DNA of 64,000 nt from an uncultured Ellagibacter sp. (lineage in GTDB: Bacteria > Actinomycetota > Coriobacteriia > Coriobacteriales > Eggerthellaceae): contig NZ_CAKUBT010000006.1 in NCBI RefSeq assembly GCF_934643285.1, positions 37,583 to 101,582 on the forward strand, in the 5' to 3' direction. The notes beneath the pieces were generated by a model. The model was not told the origin of the DNA and did no database searches. It worked only from the letters and a program-made list of their open reading frames with translations. Shown one piece after another: positions 62,537 through 64,000 of this stretch. The first letter of the stretch is position 1. The number at the start of each line of letters is the position of its first letter. The position numbers and the translations under genes are program-made.

Positions 62537-63797
62537 GGGACTCCCCTTCCCCGCGCGAGGTACCGAAGCCCGAGGGTGCGTCGCCGACGGGGATGGACGC
62601 GCGAATGCGAAAGCCGCCGCCGGGAAGCGGACCCGCGTCGAGGGTGCCGCCGAGCAGCTTCGCGCGCTCCTTCATGCCGTCGATGCCGTGACCGCCCGTC
62701 GAAGGCGCCCCTTTCGCAGCACCTAGCGAGCCGTCGCCGTCATCTTGCACGGTAAGCGTCGCCTTCACGCCGTCGCTTTCGAGGACGATCGACGCGTTTC
62801 TCGCGTGGGCGTGGCGGACGATGTTGGTCGTGGCCTCGCGGGCAATGCCGAACAGCGCGATATCGATGAACGCCGGCGTCGCTTCCCGGTCGTAGCCCGA
62901 CACGTCGAGCGTTGCGGCAACCCCTGCTTCTCGAAGGTAGTCCGCCAAATCCACAAGGCGCGCCGTGCCCTCGGTCGGCGTGGTCTCGGCAGATGAATCC
63001 CCCGTCCTGAGCACGCCGATCATCGCGCGGATTTCCTCGAGCGCCTCTTTCGCGGTCTTGTGAGCGAGCGACACCGCTTCCTTCGCGGCGGCGGGATCGC
63101 GCTCGATCAGGCGCTCGGCCGCCGCAGTTTGAATGCTGACCGCCGAAAGCGAGTGGGCCGTGATGTCGTGGACCTCACGGGCGATGCGAACGCGTTCCTC
63201 CTCGACGCGGCGGGCAGCCACTTCCTCGCGCGTGCGCTCAGCCTCCTCGGCTCGCTGCTCGGTGGCCCGCACGGAATCGCGATGGGCGCACACGGCCAAC
63301 CCACCGAGCGCCGAGGCGGCCATGAGCACGAGGTTTTGCACGTACGCCCAGAACCACAGCGCAGCCGAAGTTCCGCCGTACGTCGCCGCGGCGAGCCCTA
63401 AGGCACTCGCGACGCAGGCGATGGCCATCTCGACGCGCGAACATTCCACGACGATAGTGAACAGAGCGACCATCGGCCCGAAAACGGCGAGCGTGGAGCC
63501 ATGGAAGGTGTTTTGCAGCCCGACGAACACCACGAGAGTGAACACGAAGACGAGCCAAGGGGATTTCCTGCGCGCCACGAGGGGAAACGTCGTGAGCGCA
63601 AGCGCGATGAAGGACGAGATTGCGGGAACGACCGCCTCGATACCGAGCATGCGGCGCAAGGTCTCATCAGGGAGGATGAGGCTCGCGGAGACCATGAGCT
63701 GCACGGCGCCGAAAGCGAAGGCGACCACCGCCACCGCGACATCGATCGCCCAATCGCGCGGGGTCATTTCCTTATTATGCATGAGTACGCTGTCCAT
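62523..63797 (-). CDS. NarX/DesK-type sensor histidine kinase
   Basis: 424 aa from ATG 63797 (GGGGA just upstream; ATGs at 63782 and 63764 are alternatives). About six membrane segments in residues 15-200 precede a coiled coil, HisKA_3 with phospho-His in REVHDITAHSL, and a HATPase domain (REATTNIVRHAHA, DDGDG, GGHGIDGMKERAKLLGG). It has no large outer sensor domain, so it probably senses the membrane or a signal within it. The response regulator gene overlaps its end. Confidence 0.92.
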   Translation of the reverse strand: MDSVLMHNKEMTPRDWAIDVAVAVVAFAFGAVQLMVSASLILPDETLRRMLGIEAVVPAISSFIALALTTFPLVARRKSPWLVFVFTLVVFVGLQNTFHGSTLAVFGPMVALFTIVVECSRVEMAIACVASALGLAAATYGGTSAALWFWAYVQNLVLMAASALGGLAVCAHRDSVRATEQRAEEAERTREEVAARRVEEERVRIAREVHDITAHSLSAVSIQTAAAERLIERDPAAAKEAVSLAHKTAKEALEEIRAMIGVLRTGDSSAETTPTEGTARLVDLADYLREAGVAATLDVSGYDREATPAFIDIALFGIAREATTNIVRHAHARNASIVLESDGVKATLTVQDDGDGSLGAAKGAPSTGGHGIDGMKERAKLLGGTLDAGPLPGGGFRIRASIPVGDAPSGFGTSRGEGESHERR

Positions 63798-64000
63798 GTC
63801 CCCATTATGCGCAAACCCCGCACGGCGCGCCATACGCCATACGGGGTATCTGAGCAAAATCAGAGTTGGAATCAGGAGGCGAAACGAGCAGAACCATGGG
63901 TTCGTGGTCACTTGAGCGAGCTGGGGACTGCGGCAGGAATCTTGTACCTGCCCGAGCCCATTCTACTGCGCCTGCTGCGCGGCGAACGGCGGGACCGGGT
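63798..64000. other. Right-edge sequence, 203 bp
   Basis: It should hold the kinase promoter. A minus-strand frame is open to the window edge and might be the 3' end of a neighbouring gene, but no family is recognisable. Confidence 0.3.

Noticed and set aside
63798..64000. 3' end of another gene at the right edge
   Set aside because: A frame is open to the edge but carries no recognisable motif and the stretch is too short to judge.

Overview
The window is high-GC chromosomal DNA, most likely from the actinobacterial class Coriobacteriia and closest in style to the family Eggerthellaceae. The clues are a cytoplasmic DMSO-reductase-family molybdoenzyme next to a LuxR regulator fused to a multi-membrane-span N-terminus, a FeoA-FeoB fusion, a tandem-domain PPK2, GTG and TTG starts, and Ala/Glu-rich protein tails. 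The genus cannot be fixed by reading alone. No rRNA operon, prophage, complete IS element or CRISPR array is visible.

Layout: 1-5.7 kb holds a truncated molybdoenzyme gene, its probable LuxR-type regulator, a Fur/PerR repressor, the amt-glnK ammonium module and an orphan HipB-like HTH gene. 5.9-12.4 kb is a tight six-gene minus-strand operon (carboxyltransferase-BCCP, biotin carboxylase, Asp23, NusB, XseB, Dxs). 12.6-25.8 kb carries PEBP, FeoAB, a HAD phosphatase, PPK2, YigZ, carbonic anhydrase, an SDR, a purine permease, a GT39-like membrane glycosyltransferase and a YdjC-like deacetylase. 25.8-30.3 kb has an ABC-F ATPase, a lipoprotein and an MFS pump. 30.5-37.5 kb contains pth, prs and glmU, with a 4-kb block (an HTH/zinc-ribbon/TipAS-like regulator, a repeat-rich GC-extreme spacer and an Old Yellow Enzyme-type flavoenzyme) lying between prs and glmU. 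38-43.6 kb has nhaA, hpf, acpP and cydAB with a newly recognised 59-aa membrane protein. 43.8-51.9 kb has folC (with an in-frame palindromic insertion), a family-4-type UDG, alr, mog, moeA, eno and ecfT. 51.9-55.9 kb is the rplQ-rpoA-rpsD-rpsK-rpsM-rpmJ-infA cluster plus tRNA-Gln and tRNA-Lys. 55.9-64 kb has xpt, a metal-exporter-like permease, DUF554 and DUF1847 proteins, a tandem repeat with a 100-nt palindrome, groESL under CIRCE control and a NarL-type two-component system.

Functionally the window is mostly housekeeping: translation, cell wall precursors, nucleotides, isoprenoids, respiration with a bd oxidase, and iron and nitrogen uptake. Mo-cofactor genes moeA and mog agree with the molybdoenzyme at the left edge. 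The most unusual signals are an in-frame palindromic element inside folC, the two-span micropeptide translationally coupled to cydB, structured candidate RNAs upstream of the molybdoenzyme and of the purine permease, gene 3'-end duplications after two genes, a 93-bp tandem repeat ending in a 100-nt palindrome behind groL, and expected operon partners missing locally (xseA, the ecfA pair).
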